23,250 nt of DNA from assembly GCA_038210495.1 (NCBI GenBank), contig JBBQWR010000064.1, forward strand, positions 1 through 23,250. The letters run 5' to 3'. The stretch is from JBBQWR01 sp038210495. Its GTDB lineage: Bacteria > Planctomycetota > Planctomycetia > Pirellulales > DATAWG01. Under the pieces are notes generated by a model. The model was not told the origin of the DNA. It saw only the letters and a program-made list of their open reading frames with translations, and did not search any database. This document shows, piece by piece, positions 6,684 to 14,709 of this stretch (positions are counted from its first letter, which is position 1; every line of letters begins with the position of its first letter). The position numbers were made by a program, and so were the translations under genes.

Positions 6684-7246
6684 GGCAGGTCCCTCATTGT
6701 GCGGCCAGAGTTTGATGCGCCGTCGTTTTTCAAGCCGTTTGATTTGCTGGCGGCTGCGGCTGCTGGCTTTTTTACCGTTGGCGATTGTTCGGCAAGCTGT
6801 TTGATCGCGGCCTCGATGGGGATATGCACGAAGCCTTTTTCCGATGTCGGGCCCAAGCGGTGCAGCAATTTTTCCCGGCGCGATTCCACTTCACGAAAAT
6901 CAATCGCGTTGGCGGTCGAAAGTTCGTCGAGCGGGTCCAGTCGCGGCTCCCGCGGCAGCGACTCGCTGTCCTGCTGCGCAAGCGGATAGGTCGACGCTTT
7001 CACGGTATCTTCGTGGCGTTGGCGGTTTTCGAAGAAATGCCACGTCCACCAAAAGTGCGCCGCGCCGAAACAGGCGACCACGATTCCCATAATGAGCACG
7101 GGCCGGAATTGCAAGTCGCGGGGTTCCCAGCGAACGGTCGGATTCTGCCGGCTCGACGTTTCCTGGGATGCGTCTCCCATGATTTCGATTTTCTCGCCGC
7201 TGCCTTCGGGCGGTAGCGTCTCGGGATCGCGGTCGTCTTTAGCCAT
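6680..7246 (-). CDS. single-helix membrane protein of the ACIII-caa3 operon, function unknown
   Basis: A 188-residue protein: charged N-terminus (1-45), one helix at about 49-68 (VLIMGIVVACFGAAHFWWTW), then a periplasmic or cytoplasmic tail with a conserved-looking block at about 119-153 (EVESRREKLLHRLG and VHIPIEAAIKQLAEQ) and an Ala/Lys/Ser-rich end. From memory, a similar block (YGW...VRIPIDRAM..LAERG) recurs in small membrane proteins beside SCO in other actABCDEF-cox clusters, so I regard it as an accessory subunit or assembly factor; this is inference. ATG 7246 overlaps the actF stop by 8 nt (ATGGCTAA) and has GGGAGGAG about 10 nt upstream; the frame's extension to 7402 lies in antisense of actF codons and is rejected. 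Its stop overlaps the sco ATG. Confidence 0.8.
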   Translation of the reverse strand: MAKDDRDPETLPPEGSGEKIEIMGDASQETSSRQNPTVRWEPRDLQFRPVLIMGIVVACFGAAHFWWTWHFFENRQRHEDTVKASTYPLAQQDSESLPREPRLDPLDELSTANAIDFREVESRREKLLHRLGPTSEKGFVHIPIEAAIKQLAEQSPTVKKPAAAAASKSNGLKNDGASNSGRTMRDLP

Positions 7247-8528
7247 GAGTGAGCGACTCCTCCCATTGCAGTTCCCAATCGTCCGACTCGCGCAGATGAA
7301 CGGCGATCGCGCGGTTGGGATCGTTGAGCGGCAAGATCGGTGCCCGCTTGAGTTGCCACAAAAACGCCGCGGCCCACAGCCCAATGAGTCCCGGCGCCGC
7401 AACCAGCGAAAGCCACCAATCCGCGAGCACTCGCGGATGAAAGGCCGGCAGGATTTGGTAGTGGGTGAATACGACCTGCATTAGCCAGGCCAGGACCGCC
7501 ACGCGCGCCAGCACCGCCGGCCGGCGCTTCACGCGGCGCTGTAGCAGCAGCACGAACGGAATCGCGAACTGGAACACCATCAGACTGACCGCCACCCACT
7601 CCCAGCCGCCACTCAGCCGATTGCCATACCAAACGACATCCGATCGCATGTTGGCCAGCCAGACGAGCATGAACTCGAACCACAGCATGTAGCTGAAAAG
7701 CACGACGAACGTCAGCAGCAAGTTTCCCAAATCGTGCATGCCCTTGGGCGACACGAGCTCGGCCAAGGGGGGGCGGCGGCACAGCAGGGCGAATACCATG
7801 AGGACAACGGCCATGCTCGTCAGAAGTTGCTGCGAGGCCAGCATGGGTCCGGTGATCGTCGAGTGATAACTGGGCTGCAGCGAGATGATCCAGTCGACGC
7901 CGCTGAAGTGCATCGTCAGTCCGTAGATCACGGCGCCGCCCGCGCTCAGATTGGTGAGCCAACTGCCGATTTGCGGATATCCGCCGCGATCTTCGATGCG
8001 CGACCAGCGATTCAAAAAGAATGCGAAGGTCATCCAAAGCCCAAAATAAATCGCCGCCCGAATCCAGAAGAATTCGGGATTCATGTAGACGTGTTGATGC
8101 CGCAGGAGCTCGTTTCCCTCGACGACCACCGGGTCGGCCCAGAGATACAGATGCTTGATGCCCAGCGCGATCGGCAAGAATCCGACGGCCAATAGGGGCA
8201 GAGTTCGCGAGCCGGCTTCGAGGATTCGACGGATCAGATAGCCCCAACCGCCGCCCGTCAGGTGGTAGACGAATAAGATCGCCATGCAGCCGAGGCCCAT
8301 GTTGAGACAGGGCAAATAGGCGGCGAGATAGGCACGGAAGAATTGCGAGGGGTCGCTGAGGCCGGCGAGGATGAAGATCGCCGTGCCGGCGATGCCGATG
8401 GCGATTGCTAGAAGTTGGTAGCGAGATAGGTCGGCGGCCGAGGCGTATTCCGCAATTGCAGGATCATTAACGCTATCGGGTCGGGGACAGGGGGCTGACG
8501 CCCCCCGCTCGCCTTTTTTTGGAGTCAT
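7239..8528 (-). CDS. actF: alternative complex III, quinone-site membrane subunit ActF
   Basis: ActF is the second large integral membrane subunit of the quinol:cytochrome c (or oxidase) oxidoreductase and is distantly related to NrfD/ActC. The protein has 429 residues with about ten helices; typical stretches are the histidine/tryptophan-rich helices around LYLWADPVVVEGNELLRHQH and the late helix LNDPNRAIAVHL-containing tail. ATG 8528 overlaps the actE stop (ATGA) and has GGAGG 6 nt upstream, so this start is firm. Residues about 6-18 (GERGASAPCPRPD) are encoded by a dispersed GC-rich repeat with a hairpin just inside the gene. The next gene starts within its last three codons. Confidence 0.93.
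   Translation of the reverse strand: MTPKKGERGASAPCPRPDSVNDPAIAEYASAADLSRYQLLAIAIGIAGTAIFILAGLSDPSQFFRAYLAAYLPCLNMGLGCMAILFVYHLTGGGWGYLIRRILEAGSRTLPLLAVGFLPIALGIKHLYLWADPVVVEGNELLRHQHVYMNPEFFWIRAAIYFGLWMTFAFFLNRWSRIEDRGGYPQIGSWLTNLSAGGAVIYGLTMHFSGVDWIISLQPSYHSTITGPMLASQQLLTSMAVVLMVFALLCRRPPLAELVSPKGMHDLGNLLLTFVVLFSYMLWFEFMLVWLANMRSDVVWYGNRLSGGWEWVAVSLMVFQFAIPFVLLLQRRVKRRPAVLARVAVLAWLMQVVFTHYQILPAFHPRVLADWWLSLVAAPGLIGLWAAAFLWQLKRAPILPLNDPNRAIAVHLRESDDWELQWEESLTHG
8481..8513. repeat. GC-rich hairpin repeat, type B, copy 1 (inside actF start)
   Basis: The core GGGGGC-TGAC-GCCCCC at 8490-8505 is a perfect 6-bp stem with a 4-nt loop, flanked by CGCTCGCC. A related copy (GGGGGGCTAATGCCGCCCGC) followed by the same CTCGCC lies at 22230-22254. 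Here it is translated as part of the ActF N-terminus, about 20-40 nt after the start codon. Confidence 0.65.
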
Positions 8529-9415
8529 GGCGATCCTCCGCCAGACCCTGCTCGCCGCTCATCGGGCGTGACCTGTTCCTCGGGAAAATGCTGGCTCAAT
8601 TGCAGGGCCCGCACAAAGGCCACAATCGCCCAGCGATCGCGAGCGGGGATTTGTGGACCATACGAGGGCATCGAGCCGTAGCCCTCGCTAACGACGCGAA
8701 AGATGTGGCCGACCGGCGCATTGCGCAGCCGGTCGATATGATACGACGGCGGCCGCGTGTATCCTCGCTCGACGATCTTGCCGTGACCGGTCCCCAGCGG
8801 ATCGTGACACACGACGCAATAAATCATGTACCGGTTCTGTCCATGTTCGATGAGCTCGCGCGTGACCGGGATCGGAATTTCGCTAATTTCGTTCCGGTAG
8901 GTCGCCAACTCGGCGGCGATCAAGGGGCTGGCGTCGTCCCCGATGCTCCGCTGCGTGTCGGTGTCGCCTCGATTTGAATTCACCACGGTTGGGGATTTGT
9001 CCGATGACGAAGCGCTGCTCGCGATGGGTTCGATCGGCGGCGACGAGCGACCCGTGAACATGGCCCAGTCGGTATGCAAGTGCCCACGGGCGACGGTCCC
9101 TTGAACCGCCAGGCGCGCTGACTGGCCCTGTTTGTCGAACGGCGATGGATCGAGCGGCTTAAAACTCGGCTGGGTGGCCATCTTTTGTTGGCAGCCGCAT
9201 AGAGCACATGCCAGGCAAATTAATACGAACCTAGCGATTGTTGTCGGGGGGCCGGGGCTGGACCGAAGGGAAGCCCCGGAGGGTCCGAAGGTTTGCGCAA
9301 GTAATCGAGGCCACTCTCCGCGGCTTCGGCGAGGACGCCTCCAGCCCTTGGCGCTCGATGTGATCTTTCCACCCGAGCTGGCGAAGATCGAGTTGCGATA
9401 AGCGTCGCGCGTCAT
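8525..9415 (-). CDS. actE: alternative complex III, mono-haem cytochrome c lipoprotein ActE
   Basis: ActE passes electrons from ActA/ActB toward the oxidase. From ATG 9415 it has 296 residues. The hydrophobic segment ARFVLICLACALCGC ends in a lipobox (Cys75), and the cytochrome domain has CVVCH at 200-204 with probable axial Met249 in GYGSMPSYG; RDRWAIVAFVRALQLSQ is a family hallmark. The ATG overlaps the actD stop (ATGA) and has GGGGAG about 8 nt upstream, so the start is well supported. Residues about 8-57 are Trp/Arg/Pro/Ser-rich, unlike any signal peptide n-region, and look repeat-derived. Residues about 124-177 are a Ser/Asp-rich insertion compared with the ActE pattern I know. There is no ATG/GTG/TTG codon close to the hydrophobic segment. 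Confidence 0.92.
   Translation of the reverse strand: MTRDAYRNSIFASSGGKITSSAKGWRRPRRSRGEWPRLLAQTFGPSGASLRSSPGPPTTIARFVLICLACALCGCQQKMATQPSFKPLDPSPFDKQGQSARLAVQGTVARGHLHTDWAMFTGRSSPPIEPIASSASSSDKSPTVVNSNRGDTDTQRSIGDDASPLIAAELATYRNEISEIPIPVTRELIEHGQNRYMIYCVVCHDPLGTGHGKIVERGYTRPPSYHIDRLRNAPVGHIFRVVSEGYGSMPSYGPQIPARDRWAIVAFVRALQLSQHFPEEQVTPDERRAGSGGGSP
9245..9398. repeat. probable dispersed repeat, type E, read as the ActE n-region
   Basis: The stretch between the actE start codon and its lipoprotein signal is GC-rich, contains an imperfect inverted part (GGGGCTGGACC / GGGTCC, near 9253-9295) and, read in the actE frame, gives a peptide containing SSAKGWRRPRRSRGEWP. I recall very similar peptides as small 'hypothetical proteins' in planctomycete genomes, which would fit a dispersed repeat. 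Only one copy is present here, so the repeat status is inference. Confidence 0.4.
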
Positions 9416-10074
9416 GTCTGCTGCTCCCCGACTTGCACGGTCGTTCGCGGTTCGGGGACCGCGCCCCGCAGTCCCGGTTCGTCGACTTGCTCCGGGGGGC
9501 CGATGTCTTCGCGGGGAACTTCGATCACCGAGCCGTGAGGCCCAAGCGAAAGCAAGAACCTCGCCGTCTGGTCGCGCTCGAACAAAGGGTCGCTGGCTTC
9601 GATGCACAAAAAAAATCGGTCCTGGCTGGCTCGCTTGAACTCCGGCACGTTGAACACCGGATGATTCGGTCGGGGCAGGCCGTTGAGATACAGCATCGCG
9701 AATACGGCCGAGAAGGCCGCGACGAGCACCAGCACCTCGAACCCGATGGGCACATAGGCTGGCCAGCTATTGAACGGCCGCCCGCCGACGTTCAGCGGAT
9801 AATCGACCGCGCTGGCGTAATATTGCATAAACAAACCGCACGACACGCCGACCAACCCGCCGATGAATACGATCTTGGGGATCGGCGATTTCTTGAGCCC
9901 CAGGCAAGCGGCCAGCCCTTCGACCGGATAGGGCGAATATGCGTCCATCTCACGATAGCCGGTCTGCCATGCCCGGCGAGTGCCTTCCAAAATCTGGTCG
10001 GCGGCAATGAACTCGACCATCAGCCCATGAAGAGAATTGTGCCGGGAATCGTGCTGCGAGTCTTGCGGTTTCAT
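9412..10074 (-). CDS. actD: alternative complex III, ActD (DUF3341) membrane subunit
   Basis: ActD is a two-helix subunit of ACIII without known cofactors. The 220-residue protein shows the DUF3341 order: a small N-terminal domain (LMVEFIAADQILEGTRRAWQ ... GYREMDAYSPYPVEGLA), helix one near residues 67-85, the PLNVGGRPFNSWPAYVPIGFE junction, and helix two. The C-terminal part, ending in FFLCIEASDPLF...FLLSLG, is the usual ferredoxin-like tail. ATG 10074 overlaps the actC stop (ATGA) and is preceded by an excellent GGAGGT 6 nt upstream; the frame's extension to 10407 is antisense to actC and is rejected. The protein ends in a low-complexity tail (VPEPRTTVQVGEQQT). Confidence 0.94.
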   Translation of the reverse strand: MKPQDSQHDSRHNSLHGLMVEFIAADQILEGTRRAWQTGYREMDAYSPYPVEGLAACLGLKKSPIPKIVFIGGLVGVSCGLFMQYYASAVDYPLNVGGRPFNSWPAYVPIGFEVLVLVAAFSAVFAMLYLNGLPRPNHPVFNVPEFKRASQDRFFLCIEASDPLFERDQTARFLLSLGPHGSVIEVPREDIGPPEQVDEPGLRGAVPEPRTTVQVGEQQT

Positions 10075-11489
10075 CGGCCGACCTCCGTGCCATGCGAGCC
10101 GGGCAGCATCGCCCGCAACTCGGACATTGCCAAAATCGGCGCCGAGCGGATGAAGAGCAAGAAGGCCGTGGCGAACAGACCGATCGAGCCGAAGAACGTC
10201 AGGAAATCCCAAATCGTCGGCAGGAACATCCCCCACGACGACGTCAGGTAATCGCGATGCAAACTCGTCGTGATAATCATATATCGCTCCAGCCACATGC
10301 CGACCAACACGAGCGTCGACACGGCGACGAGCACGACTTGATTGCGCCGTAACCGGGGGATCCAAAGAATCTGCGGCGCCACCGTGTTGCAGAACACGAG
10401 CGACCAACTCACAAAAGCATATTGATCGAACGCCGCGATGCGATTGAGATAAACGTAATGCTCGACCTTCTCGTGGCCGTACCAGGAGAGCGTCTGCTCG
10501 CTCAAGTAGCCGAACGACGTGAGCAAACTGGTCGCGAGCACGATTTTGCCCATCACTTCCAGATGATCGATCGTGATGAACTCCTTGAGCTTGTAGATGT
10601 GGCGAATCGGCACGCAGAGCAGGATGACCATTGCGAACCCGGAAAAAATGGCGCCGGCGACGAAGTATGGCGGGAAGACGGTCTCATGCCAACCCGGGAC
10701 GATGGCGGCGGCAAAATCCGCGCTCACGACCGAATGGACCGAGATCACCAGTGGAGTGGCCAACCCGCCGAGCAGCAGGTAAGTCGATTCATAGCGATGC
10801 CAATGCCGGGCGGAATTGCGCCAGCCCATCGCGAGCACGCCATATGCGATTCGACCGCGCCGCGACGTCGCCCGATCTCGCATCGTCGCGAGGTCTGGAA
10901 TCATCCCGATGTACCAGAATACTAGCGAGACGGCGAAATAAGTGCTCACCGCGAACACATCCCACACGAGCGGGCTGCGAAACTGCGGCCACAGACGCAT
11001 CGTGTTCGGATACGGCGCGAGCCAGTAAAAAAACCAAGGCCGGCCCAAGTGCAACAGTGGAAATAGCCCGGCGCAAAGCAGCGCAAAAATCGTCATCGCT
11101 TCGGCGATCCGATTGATCGACGTTCGCCAGCGCTGGTGCAGCAGCAGCAATATGGCCGAGATGAGCGTGCCGGCGTGACCGATCCCGACCCACCAGACGA
11201 AATCTGTGATCGCAAATCCCCAGGCCACCGGGACGCTCAGCCCCCAGATACCGACGCCCGTCATCAGCAAAAACACGATGGCGCCGCCGAATAATAGCAG
11301 CAATAGGCTCGCGGCGCCGAACGATGTGAACCAGCCCAGCCCCGTGGGTTTCACGAGCACCACGTCGCTGATGTGCGCCGTAAGCGACGTGAAATCGTGG
11401 CCGCGCGGCGTGTAGTCAGGCAATGGGGCCGCGGCGGCGACGGCCACAGCCGGCTTTTCGATCCGCACGAGCGAGGGTCGATCGGCCAT
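10071..11489 (-). CDS. actC: alternative complex III, NrfD-like quinol-oxidising subunit ActC
   Basis: ActC is the main quinone-binding membrane subunit, of the NrfD/polysulfide reductase membrane family. It has 472 residues and about ten helices. Family blocks visible are FVWWVGIGHAGTLISAILLL, HLGRPWFFYWLAPYPN, the Q-site region SVVSADFAAAIVPGWHETVF, and the late MWLERYMIITTSLHRDYLTS. Quinol protons and electrons are passed to the ActB iron-sulfur chain. ATG 11489 lies 1 nt after the actB stop, with GGGAGG about 9 nt upstream in the last actB codons, and its stop overlaps actD (ATGA), so translation is tightly coupled on both sides. Confidence 0.96.
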   Translation of the reverse strand: MADRPSLVRIEKPAVAVAAAAPLPDYTPRGHDFTSLTAHISDVVLVKPTGLGWFTSFGAASLLLLLFGGAIVFLLMTGVGIWGLSVPVAWGFAITDFVWWVGIGHAGTLISAILLLLHQRWRTSINRIAEAMTIFALLCAGLFPLLHLGRPWFFYWLAPYPNTMRLWPQFRSPLVWDVFAVSTYFAVSLVFWYIGMIPDLATMRDRATSRRGRIAYGVLAMGWRNSARHWHRYESTYLLLGGLATPLVISVHSVVSADFAAAIVPGWHETVFPPYFVAGAIFSGFAMVILLCVPIRHIYKLKEFITIDHLEVMGKIVLATSLLTSFGYLSEQTLSWYGHEKVEHYVYLNRIAAFDQYAFVSWSLVFCNTVAPQILWIPRLRRNQVVLVAVSTLVLVGMWLERYMIITTSLHRDYLTSSWGMFLPTIWDFLTFFGSIGLFATAFLLFIRSAPILAMSELRAMLPGSHGTEVGR

Positions 11490-11490
11490 G

Positions 11491-14400
11491 TCAGCCGCCC
11501 TCCCAATCAGGATTAGGATTGCGGAGCTCAGCCAAATACGTCGTCCGCGGCCGGGTGTTCAGTTCTTCGTCGAGCAGTGAATAATGCAGCGGCGAATCTT
11601 TGGCTTGCTTCACTTGGCTCTGGGGATCGTTCAGATCGCCGAATACGATGGCCTGTGTTGGACAGGCGGCCTGACAGGCGGTAATCACGTCGCCGTCGAC
11701 GAGGGGGCGGTCCTCGGTTTCGGCGCCGATTTCCGCGTGGCGGATTCGCTGCACGCAATATGTGCATTTCTCCATCACGCCCCGCGATCGCACGGTGACG
11801 TCCGGATTGTATTGCATCCGACGGCCCGGCGAATCGAAATCCGAGTAGGCCAAAAAATTGAACCGCCGGACTTTATACGGGCAGTTGTTCGAGCAAAACC
11901 GCGTGCCGACGCAGCGGTTGTAGATCATGTCGTTCAGGCCATCGGCGCTGTGTACCGTGGCCTCGACCGGACAGACGTATTCGCACGGCGCGTTCTCGCA
12001 GTGCATGCAAGGCAGCGGCTGAAAGTGAAAGGCCTTCGGCACGTCGGCGTCGCCGGCCACATAACGATCGATGCGAATCCAGTGCATTTCACGACCCCGG
12101 GACACCTCGTCCTTGCCGACCACGGGAATGTTGTTTTCCGCCTGACATGCGGCGACGCACGCGTTGCAACCGATGCACGAAGTGAGGTCGATCAGCATGC
12201 CCCATTTGTGCCGCGGCGGATCGTAGTTGTGCGGCGTCAGCAGCGACAAGCCGTCAGCGGCGCGCAGCGTTCGCTCGCGCCGCTCGTCGTCGATCGCCTG
12301 AGAGACGAAATTGGGATGCTCTTGGAAATTGTTGAGCGAAGCTGCGCGAATCGAATCGCGGCCCTCCATCTGATGGTGGGCCTGCGTGCAGGCGACGATT
12401 TCGGTTTGGTCGGTCGCGGTGATTTTCAAGTCGCGAGCGAACCAAAGCGAGTTGGCCGTGCGGAGTAGATTGGCGTTGAAGCCGACCGTTTCGTCGGAGC
12501 TGCCGCCAATCCGGCCCGCGTGCCGGCGGCCAAATCCAAGATGCACGGTCACGGCGTCGTCGGCGTGGCCGGGCATGATCCATAAAGGCGCATCGACGCT
12601 TCGGCCGTCGAGAGTGAGCGTGACGACCGGCATGTGATATCCGCCGTGCTCGCCGCCATGAGCATAGCTGCCCATGCCAAGCCCCAGCCGCTTGGCGGTG
12701 GCGGGACTCACGATCGCCGTATTGCCCCAAGTGATTTTGGTGATCGGCTTGGGCAATTCCTGAAGCCAACCGTTGTTCGCGAATCGGCCGTCGCAGATCG
12801 AGGGGTCCATCGCGAAGGCGATCTCCAACGACGATGTCGGGTCCTCATTCTGCGAACCTTCCAGTTGCGAAGATTCTCGGGCGAGTTCAGACTGCCATCG
12901 AGTGTTGAGCGTAACCGTTTGGGCCGGCAGTCGCGTGCCCTCGACGACTCCATCGTGGAGCGCCGTCTGCCACCGAGTCTCAAACTCGCTCGAACCGAGA
13001 TCCAGTTTCCACTCGTTGGCCCAATACTCGCGAACGATCGCGCGGCCGGGGACTTCGCGCGAGTCAGTCAAAATCGCGACGACTTCGTGCGCCGATCGGC
13101 CTTCGTAGAGCGGCTCGATGACCGGTTGAACGATCGTCGCCGTGCCGTCATAGGCGATCGCGTCGGACCAAGCCTCCATGAAATGCGTCTCGGGCAAATG
13201 CCACTGGCAAAGCCGCGAAGTTTCGTCTTCATGCAAACCGAGCCGGAGCCGAAGCGGAACTTTTGCTAGATTTTCGGCGAATGGAATGTCGGCCGGGGCG
13301 GTGTAGACCGGATTTCCACCGAGGATCACCAAGCATTTCACGGCGCCTTGCCCCATGGCGTCGGTTAGGTCGCGGAACGATCCGATCCAATCGGTTGTCG
13401 AACCGTTAGCCAAGAGTGAGGCGATTGGCCGCGTATATTCAACGGTTTGGCCAATGTTTCCAAAATGGTCGTTCAGTGCGATCGCCAGCAATTGGACACT
13501 CGCGGGCTGTCGATCGCCGGCGATCACCAAACAGCGCCCGCGATGGGCCTCCAGGTCGTGAGCCACTGCGGAGATCCATGTTGAATGCCGGCTCCTCACG
13601 TCGCCATGGGCTGCGGCGGGCGTCGAAAGTCCGGCCTCGCGAGCGAGCGATCTGGCAAACGCCTCGACCTCGCTCGCGCGCAGGGCCAGCCGGTGATCGG
13701 CCTTCGCGCCGGTGCAAGTCACGGCCGGCTCGACAACGTACAGCCGGTTCATCGTCGCTTGTCGGGCATCGGCGGCCGAGGTTCGCACTCGCCGCCGCGA
13801 AATGAAGTCGGCCGCGTATCGCAGATGTCCGGGCCCTTCGTACAAAAAATCCGCGTCGAGCGAGAGGACGACGTCGGCCTTCGTGAAGTCGTACCGTGGC
13901 GACCCATGTTCGCCAAAGCCGGCCCGCGCTGCTTGGAGGGCCCGTTCGTTGGGGGCCGATTCACAGGTATGGAGTCGCGCGTCGGGAAGACGCTGTTGGA
14001 GTGACTCGAGCTGCCGCCTGAGCGTCGGTGAGGCGACCGTCCCTATGAGCAGACGCAGGCCGCCGCCGCGCTGCTGGCCGGGCTCGGACATCATCGCCCG
14101 AAACGCGTCGATGGCGTCGTCCCAGGTACGCGTTTCACCGAGATAACGCACGGATTGCGAGCGATCCGGGTCGTAGAGATCCAAGACGCTCGCTTGATGA
14201 ATGGCGCTGGTGGCGCCGAGGCTCGCCGGATGATCGGGGTTCCCCTCGACCTTCGTCGGTCGCCCCTCGTGAGTTTCGATGAGCAGTCCGACCGCGGCCC
14301 CGTCGTGCGCCATGGCCGAGGCAAAGAAAAGCGGCTTGCCGGGCACGATATCTTCGGGCCGGCGCACATAGGGCACGATCTCAGTCGTCGGCGCGGGAGT

Positions 14401-14643
14401 GATGGAACAGCCCGACGCTCCAGCTAGCGCGAGCGACGCCCCCATCAGCGAGAGAAACTTGCGCCGGTTGAGTGGATCAAGCGCGAATGCCGCCTGACTC
14501 GGATATTCGCGCTGTACCAATCGCCGAAACTCGTCCGTATCGCAAAACTCCTCCAGACTCCGCCAATAGCGCCGCCCAACGCCAGCCGGCTTACTTGCGG
14601 CCGTTGTATGTTGATCGGAAATCGCGAAAAGTATCTGATTCAT
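11491..14643 (-). CDS. actB: alternative complex III, molybdopterin-like and Fe-S fusion subunit ActB
   Basis: ActB is a 1050-residue peripheral subunit joining a molybdopterin-oxidoreductase-like domain (which carries no molybdenum cofactor in ACIII) to a ferredoxin domain. The N-terminus has the YWRSLEEF...EFRRLVQREYP block typical of ActB, then a Tat-like signal RRKFLSL (60-66) ending at Cys79 (ASGC), a possible lipidation site. The C-terminal Fe-S part has CIGCNACVAAC (from about 823), CMHCENAPCEYVCP (from about 879), CVGTRFCSNNCP (from about 911) and CTYC...CQAACP (960-994), enough for three 4Fe-4S and one 3Fe-4S cluster as known for the family. I chose ATG 14643 (MNQILFAISD); the frame is open to a GTG at 14700, but that part (GSLETGVGSKEED) is GA-rich repeat. 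Confidence 0.96.
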   Translation of the reverse strand: MNQILFAISDQHTTAASKPAGVGRRYWRSLEEFCDTDEFRRLVQREYPSQAAFALDPLNRRKFLSLMGASLALAGASGCSITPAPTTEIVPYVRRPEDIVPGKPLFFASAMAHDGAAVGLLIETHEGRPTKVEGNPDHPASLGATSAIHQASVLDLYDPDRSQSVRYLGETRTWDDAIDAFRAMMSEPGQQRGGGLRLLIGTVASPTLRRQLESLQQRLPDARLHTCESAPNERALQAARAGFGEHGSPRYDFTKADVVLSLDADFLYEGPGHLRYAADFISRRRVRTSAADARQATMNRLYVVEPAVTCTGAKADHRLALRASEVEAFARSLAREAGLSTPAAAHGDVRSRHSTWISAVAHDLEAHRGRCLVIAGDRQPASVQLLAIALNDHFGNIGQTVEYTRPIASLLANGSTTDWIGSFRDLTDAMGQGAVKCLVILGGNPVYTAPADIPFAENLAKVPLRLRLGLHEDETSRLCQWHLPETHFMEAWSDAIAYDGTATIVQPVIEPLYEGRSAHEVVAILTDSREVPGRAIVREYWANEWKLDLGSSEFETRWQTALHDGVVEGTRLPAQTVTLNTRWQSELARESSQLEGSQNEDPTSSLEIAFAMDPSICDGRFANNGWLQELPKPITKITWGNTAIVSPATAKRLGLGMGSYAHGGEHGGYHMPVVTLTLDGRSVDAPLWIMPGHADDAVTVHLGFGRRHAGRIGGSSDETVGFNANLLRTANSLWFARDLKITATDQTEIVACTQAHHQMEGRDSIRAASLNNFQEHPNFVSQAIDDERRERTLRAADGLSLLTPHNYDPPRHKWGMLIDLTSCIGCNACVAACQAENNIPVVGKDEVSRGREMHWIRIDRYVAGDADVPKAFHFQPLPCMHCENAPCEYVCPVEATVHSADGLNDMIYNRCVGTRFCSNNCPYKVRRFNFLAYSDFDSPGRRMQYNPDVTVRSRGVMEKCTYCVQRIRHAEIGAETEDRPLVDGDVITACQAACPTQAIVFGDLNDPQSQVKQAKDSPLHYSLLDEELNTRPRTTYLAELRNPNPDWEGG

Positions 14644-14660
14644 CCTGTCTCGCGTCCTGT

Positions 14661-14700
14661 CTTCCTCTTTACTCCCGACTCCCGTCTCCAGACTCCCCAC
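14661..14700. repeat. GA/CT-rich low-complexity repeat between actA and actB
   Basis: On the plus strand CTCCCGACTCCCGTCTCCAG and similar units (CTCCC-ga, CTCCC-gt, CTCC-aga, CTCCCC) follow each other; the mRNA strand is purine-rich (GGGAGT, GGAGAC, GGGAGT). It fills most of the 66-nt gap. The actA stop overlaps a GTG (GTGA at 14710-14713) whose frame ends inside this element, which resembles the coxC/coxD case. Purine runs here could also serve as ribosome-binding sequence. Confidence 0.5.
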
Positions 14701-14709
14701 TTCTGCTTC

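Noticed and set aside
10075..10407. Upstream extension of the actD frame
   Set aside because: It overlaps actC coding sequence; the GGAGGT plus ATGA start at 10074 is clearly the real one.
11584..12468. Long plus-strand open frame of 294 codons opposite actB
   Set aside because: Antisense shadow of a GC-rich gene; no domain, and the minus-strand frame encodes clear Fe-S motifs.
11491..14643. ActB as an active molybdenum oxidoreductase
   Set aside because: In the ACIII family this domain is known to lack the molybdenum cofactor, and the neighbouring genes are all ACIII subunits.
14644..14700. Extended ActB start at the GTG at 14700
   Set aside because: The added residues are translated GA-rich repeat; the conserved ActB N-terminus (YWRSLEEF...) follows MNQILFAISD with normal spacing.
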